From Litsea cubeba (Eukaryota > Streptophyta > Magnoliopsida > Laurales > Lauraceae), in contig CM022949.1 of NCBI GenBank assembly GCA_012931725.1, forward strand, positions 47,782,980 to 47,846,979: 64,000 bases of DNA. Reading direction: 5' to 3'. The notes beneath the pieces are model-generated. The model was not told where the DNA came from. It did no database searches and saw nothing but the letters and a program-made list of their open reading frames with translations. Each line of letters opens with the position of its first letter. Position 1 is the first letter of the stretch. Shown piece by piece: positions 59,248-64,000 of this stretch. The translations under genes and the position numbers were made by a program.

Positions 59248-59321
59248 AAGATGTACTAAGCCTCAAAATTAATGAAAGCAGCTTTCACATTGTCATCAAC
59301 TTGTCGTCTCTCTGACTGATT

Positions 59322-60400
59322 CCGACGGGATGGGCCCACCGCCCTGGAATAGACCTCGAGTCCAGACTCGGTCGTTTCCTAAAGCTCCTGGCCTTGGGCC
59401 ATGGAGAAGGCTTCGAGTTCAGACACTCAGCCGGGATGGGCCCACCGCCCTGGAATAGACCTCGAGTCCAGACTCGGTCGTTTCCTAAAGCTCCTGGCCT
59501 TGGGCCATGGAGAAGGCTTCGAGTCCAGACACTCAGCCGGGATGGGCCCACCGCCCTGGAATAGACCTCGAGTCCAGACTCGGTCGTTTCCTAAAGCTCC
59601 TGGCCTTGGGCCATGGAGAAGGCTTCGAGTCCAGACACTCAGCCGGGATGGGCCCACCGCCCTGGAATAGACCTCGAGTCCAGACTCGGTCGTTTCCTAA
59701 AGCTCCTGGCCTTGGGCCATGGAGAAGGCTTCGAGTCCAGACACTCAGCCGGGATGGGCCCACCGCCCTGGAATAGACCTCGAGTCCAGACTCGGTCGTT
59801 TCCTAAAGCTCCTGGCCTTGGGCCATGGAGAAGGCTTCGAGTTCAGACACTCAGCCGGGATGGGCCCACCGCCCTGGAATAGACCTCGAGTCCAGACTCG
59901 GTCGTTTCCTAAAGCTCCTGGCCTTGGGCCATGGAGAAGGCTTCGAGTTCAGACACTCAGCCGGGATGGGCCCACCGCCCTGGAATAGACCTCGAGTCCA
60001 GACTCGGTCGTTTCCTAAAGCTCCTGGCCTTGGGCCATGGAGAAGGCTTCGAGTTCAGACACTCAGCCGGGATGGGCCCAACGCCCTGGAATAGACCTCG
60101 AGTCCAGACTCGGTCGTTTCCTAAAGCTCCTGGCCTTGGGCCATGGAGAAGGCTTCGAGTTCAGACACTCAGCCGGGATGGGCCCACCGCCCTGGAATAG
60201 ACCTCGAGTCCAGACTCGGTCGTTTCCTAAAGCTCCTGGCCTTGGGCCATGGAGAAGGCTTCGAGTTCAGACACTCAGCCGGGATGGGCCCACCGCCCTG
60301 GAAGAGACCTCAAGTCCAGACTCGGTCGTTTCCTAAAGCTCCCGGCCTTGGGCCCTGGAGAAGGCCTCGAGTTCGGACACTCGGCCGGATTCCTAAGATC
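59322..60400 (+). repeat. 106-bp tandem array downstream of pol (Tat element 2)
   Basis: About ten units at exactly 106-bp spacing, very similar to each other. Each unit has two related halves, CCCTGGAATAGACCTCGAGT... and CATGGAGAAGGCTTCGAGTT..., i.e. an older ~53-bp unit dimerised. Short blocks (CTTTCCTAAAGC-like, ACACTCAGCC) are shared with the 76-bp array of element 1. ORFs on both strands are artefacts. Confidence 0.95.
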
Positions 60401-60637
60401 AGGGTCTTTACACCCCTCAAAGATTATTGCCGAGCTCACGCTCCCACGGCCGAAACTAGTGGAATGATGACTCCACTTCGGCCAAAGCCAGCCATTCCGG
60501 CCAGGGGCAGCTTTCCAGAGGGAGAACTGCGCCAGCACTCAAACACAGAAATGCAAGCATTTCAGAACAATGCAAAGAAAGAGAAGAAGAACTCGAAGGC
60601 ATTAGACACTGTTTGGGTAATCATAGAATTCCTCCTT
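60401..60637. other. Spacer after the 106-bp array
   Basis: Equivalent to 14271-14640 of element 1; no gene. Confidence 0.55.
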
Positions 60638-61166
60638 TTTATTCACTGTAAACTGCTTTATTACAAGAATTACAGAACAGAAAGCAAAGTACAGAAAGGA
60701 GGATCACAGTCCTCTAAAAACAGAAAATAGAGAAAGGCCGGGAGACTCTGATCTTCACTCACTCCCTGGACCGCGTCGGACGAGAAGTGCAGCGGGCGCC
60801 ACCGCCCCTCTTTCTCTTCTTCTCTCCAACAACGAAACCCCAGGCGCAGCAAGGCCTCATCCAGCCTCCCGTACGACGGGCGCGCAGGGCCGTGTCGGAC
60901 GAGAATGCGCCGCCATCCCCCCGCATCGCATCCTCGCTCTGTCTGGCCAGGGGCGGATGGCCATGAACCCGCGTTCAGAGAGCGCGTGGCCCACGGGGAG
61001 TTCCTTCAGAGAGCGCGCAGGCCACGACAACCTTCCCCCCTTGGGGACAGCCGTCCGACGGCGCAGGGCTCCCCCCGGATCAAGCAATTTCGGACACCTC
61101 CCGGACATGTTTCCTACAACTATGTTCTTTTCTCCTCCCATGGCGAGCCTGCTCCCCCTATTTATA
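60638..61166 (-). other. Putative short antisense transcription unit of element 2
   Basis: Minus-strand TATAAATA at 61159-61166 and AATAAA (complement of 60638-60643) about 520 bases downstream, as in element 1. A 120-residue minus-strand ORF (61219-60857) shares the RSLKELPV.HALSERGFMA core with element 1 but differs at both ends. It may be noncoding. Confidence 0.4.
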
Positions 61167-61396
61167 GAAAGGAGAAGGACTCGGCCTCCGAGAGAAGTTA
61201 TGAGGGCGAAGTCTCCCACGCGTCACGAGGGATGCACGGCTGTTGACCAGCGATCCCTATGGCGCACGTGGAGACATCCGTCCGATTCCCTCGTCAGCCG
61301 CGCCACCATGCTTAGTGCTATCTATGGTCTCCAAAATACGGAGAATAGGCATTAGCAGCTACGAGGACAGTTTGACTCTTTCTACCTCAAGGGCCA

Positions 61397-63752
61397 TGTT
61401 GACACCAAAATGTCACTTTGCCTTTTCAAGATCCAAAGAGCTACATGAAGTCGCAACCTGCCATAAATAGGCAATGATGCTTCCGAAAATAAAATCTTGT
61501 CAGAATCAAACAAAAACTGCAAGACTCATCCAGACAGCCAAAAGAGGAGTACACAAGAAGTTTCAAGCCATTTCAAGATCATTTGGCCTAACTTCGCTTC
61601 TCCGACAGCCAAATCAGGCCTCTCGGCGGCAAAGCTCTCCGGGACCATGGTTTCCAAGACAGAACCTATGGATCATCTTAAAATGACTCCAATAGGTTCC
61701 CTGTCAAATTTCAAGTCAATCGGACATCGGTTGACCGCACATCAAACCGCGACATCTTCATCGCGACAAAAAGCAAGTCTACAGGTGATGGGACCCCAAA
61801 CGGCTTCAAAACTCAAACAAAAGCCTATGGGTTGTCTTATTTATTGCTCAGGAGGCTTCACACAAAATTTCAGGTCATTCCGACATCGTTTGACCCAGTT
61901 TCAGCTTCTGACGGAAAATCGGCAGCTCTGCGCAACAAAGTCTTCGGCTTTCTCAGGAATTGGAAACTTTGCAAAATAAAATGCAAGGATTCTCATCAGG
62001 TTTCCTACAAAGAAATCAGGCCAATAAATGGTCAAAATGTCAAGGAAAAGTACAGAAGAAAAAAGAATCAGAAAAAAGCAAAAAACGGACGCAAAACGGG
62101 ACCAGAAAGGGGGAAAACACCCCCAGGGTCGCAGGCCCCTGCGACCCTAGCCCAAGGTCGCAGGCCCCTGCGACCCTGGGCCAGGGTCGCCGGCGACCAT
62201 GGACCCCGGGGTCGCCGGGAAAGCCCCGGAAACCCCGGTTTTCGCCGTTTTTTTCGCGATTCGAGGGGCCCAACCTCTGGTACTTTCCAAAATTCATGCT
62301 TTTGAGCCACCAAGTCCTCTGATATCCGTCCAAAACACGGGTAATCATCAAGAGTATCGAAGACAGTATTGATCGCCACCCGGTCAACCAAAAACGTGTG
62401 CTTTCTACCCGACCGATCGAGAAATCGACAGGACAGATGGCACCGACCCGCTGTTGGCAACAAACACCTGAAATTACATGGTCATCTGATGTCGATCTAC
62501 ATGAAGATCCATCGATGATCATCGACAGAAGAATTCCAAAAGACGTGGCACGGCCCGCGACTCTTCAGCTGCTCGGCGACCACTTAATGCGATTAATTGA
62601 CTAGCTTTATTACAGTCATTAATCCATTTCTTTGGACGGCCCAATCAGAAGCAAGCATTCGGGAGTTACAAGTCAAGAAATTCATGGCATTTAACCCATG
62701 AAACTCCTCCCATCATGGCGATTAAAGGCGATTAAATGCCCTCAATCTCCTCCGGCCAATCAGAAGCCAAGAAAAAAGGAGTTACAAAATAAACAATTCA
62801 ATTTTGTAACTCCTCCCATTATGTGGCTTAATGACATTAAAAGCCCATAAGCTCTCCTAAATGGCTACCAAGAGCCTATAAATAGGAGAGCACTCCAAAG
62901 GAATCCAGATCGGAAAAACACACAACAAACATCAGACAGCAGTCAGAAATCCAGAGAAAAGAAAAAGAGAGAAAACTCTGCGGAAGTTCTACACCGGCCA
63001 CCGCAACAAGGTGACAAAAGTCCCTTGGGGGGTACCCCCCCCCCCCCAAGGTCCTTGCCTTCTCCTCCTGCCTCCAATGGCTTAGATATGGCTTTTCAGC
63101 CCGTCTACTCGGCTTTTTATTGGACATAGGACCTTCCTTGGTCTTTGTCTTCTAAAAAACCCGAGGTTATAGCCAAGCCAAGCGAATCAAATAGCATCCT
63201 CTGTTCTCATCTGCATGGATGATGGCGAAGCCCACATATGGCTTGCGACCGTCAATCTAAACGAGTCCCCACAATCTCCTGAGAAGTTAGATCCTCCTTT
63301 TCTTGCTTTTCATTGTAGTCTGTATTTTTTTAAAAGAGACAAAAATCACAATTCTTGTCTTTCATTGTTGATAAGAATTGTAAATCGGCTATAAACGCCA
63401 AAATCGGCTATAAACGCCAAAATCGGCTATAAACGCCAAAAATCGGCTATAAACGCCAAAATCGGCTATAAATGCAAAAAAAATCGCCTTTCACGGCAAA
63501 CTAAGAAAAATGTCTCTTTTCTTAAATATATGTGCAATGGAAAACTTGAAAGAAGTTGATTTCCTTTTTACTTGCGAAGGTTGATCTCCGGATGACCACT
63601 TGCAATTCCAAGTAAAATAGAAAATCTGGCACACCCACAAAAAAAGAAATGTTGATGCACGCCCCTGCCCCCCAGTTACGAAAGGGTCGGACCCGACGGA
63701 CTCCCACGTCCGCCGACCTCGGTAGGAACCCAGGCAGGAGCGCGGTCCATCA
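61397..63752 (+). repeat. 2.3-kb LTR of the second family, apparent 5' LTR of a nested element
   Basis: TGTTGACACC...GGTCCATCA, the same family as the solo LTR at 10686-12987. It interrupts element 2 after CTCAAGGGCCA; the expected continuation of element 2 (see 15541 in element 1) does not follow at 63753. Instead a primer-site-like TGGCATCACCCGGTGGGAC begins at 63756. So this is probably the left LTR of a complete element extending out of the window. TATAAATA is at 62877-62884, and about five CGGCTATAAACGCC units lie at 63382-63480. Confidence 0.85.
62125..62200. repeat. GC-rich palindromic expansion in the LTR
   Basis: Two inverted repeats in tandem (AGGGTCGCAGG/CCTGCGACCCT at 62125-62148, and a similar one at about 62155-62176) precede a third, GGTCGCCGGCGACC. 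The solo LTR at 10686 has only the last one (near 11416). Confidence 0.85.
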
Positions 63753-64000
63753 AGCTGGCATCACCCGGTGGGACTCGTTTATTTGAGAACACGATGCTAG
63801 AAATGAAATATTTGCATATCATATATTTTGCTCTATGCTTATATTTCTTTTCTCGATTCCTTGGCTACTTTATAATTGGTGGCCTATGTTGAATTCCGCA
63901 AAAAAAAAAAATGAGATGAGATTTTTTGTTTGGAAATTTCTAATTCTTTGAATTTATTTCCACTCTTTCTCTTTTCAAAAAAAAAAAATAAAAAAAATCA
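63753..64000 (+). other. Primer-site-like sequence and leader of the nested LTR element
   Basis: TGGCATCACCCGGTGGGAC at 63756-63774 sits four bases after the LTR. The rest is an AT-rich leader with A runs. No coding sequence before the window edge. Confidence 0.5.

Larger units (their letters stand above)
52458..64000 (+). mobile_element. Tat-lineage Ty3/gypsy LTR retrotransposon, element 2 (right part outside window)
   Basis: 5' LTR 52458-53401, primer site 53404, gag-pol 53498-59247, 106-bp tandem array, antisense unit. It is interrupted at 61397 by an LTR of another family whose element runs past the window edge. Same family as element 1 throughout gag-pol, but with a longer LTR (944 bases) and a different 3' array. 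The antisense ORF, polypurine tract and 3' LTR are expected to the right. Confidence 0.93.

Noticed and set aside
59285..60336. Series of 76-99 residue ORFs on both strands with nearly identical sequence
   Set aside because: They are translations of the 106-bp tandem array. 106 is not a multiple of three and frames open on both strands, so no coding is implied.
61397..63752. Reading this LTR as a second solo LTR
   Set aside because: Flanking 5-mers differ and element 2 sequence does not resume at 63753; a primer-site-like sequence follows instead.

Overview
The window is nuclear DNA of a flowering plant. It is almost wholly nested transposable elements: a plant L1-type LINE, Ty3/gypsy Tat-lineage LTR retrotransposons with an antisense spliced ORF, CACTA (En/Spm) transposons, a hAT element and Helitron-like ends. 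Spliced genes and captured plant gene fragments (glucose-6-phosphate isomerase, mitochondrial carrier, TBC-type RabGAP) agree with this. I cannot name the species. No rRNA, tRNA, CRISPR or prokaryotic features were seen.

Layout. 1-3216 is a broken LINE on the minus strand, cut by the window edge. The background from about 3220 to 52457 looks like a head-to-tail series of Helitrons, all on the minus strand. At three places (3582, 28212, 49087) a hairpin+CTAG 3' terminus directly abuts the conserved 5' terminus of the next unit. With later insertions removed, the two complete units are about 5.7 and 5.3 kb. Helitron I (3582-28211) holds Tat element 1 (4649-19625, TSD GAAAG) and CACTA element 1 (22375-26308, TSD ACA). 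Helitron II (28212-49086) holds CACTA element 2 (31434-46100, TSD ACG) and a hAT element (46790-47711, TSD GGAAGGAG). A second Tat element starts at 52458 and runs off the right edge.

The Tat elements carry gag-protease-RT-RNase H-second RNase H-integrase. Downstream each has a large tandem array, with a different unit in each copy (76-78 bp and 106 bp), then a short antisense unit with its own TATA box and poly(A) signal. Element 1 also shows a three-exon antisense ORF before its 3' LTR. A 2.3-kb LTR of another family sits in each Tat element: a solo LTR in the integrase region of element 1 (TSD CCCCC), and the first LTR of an apparently complete insertion at 61397 in element 2.

CACTA element 2 is the richest unit. 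It has a defective Tnp2 transposase gene, a TNPA-like gene, a ~172-bp tandem array, two exons of cytosolic glucose-6-phosphate isomerase, and an apparently intact gene for a small secreted proline-rich protein bracketed by 36-bp perfect direct repeats. I found no ordinary single-copy host gene outside transposons; the proline-rich protein gene is the only one that looks intact.
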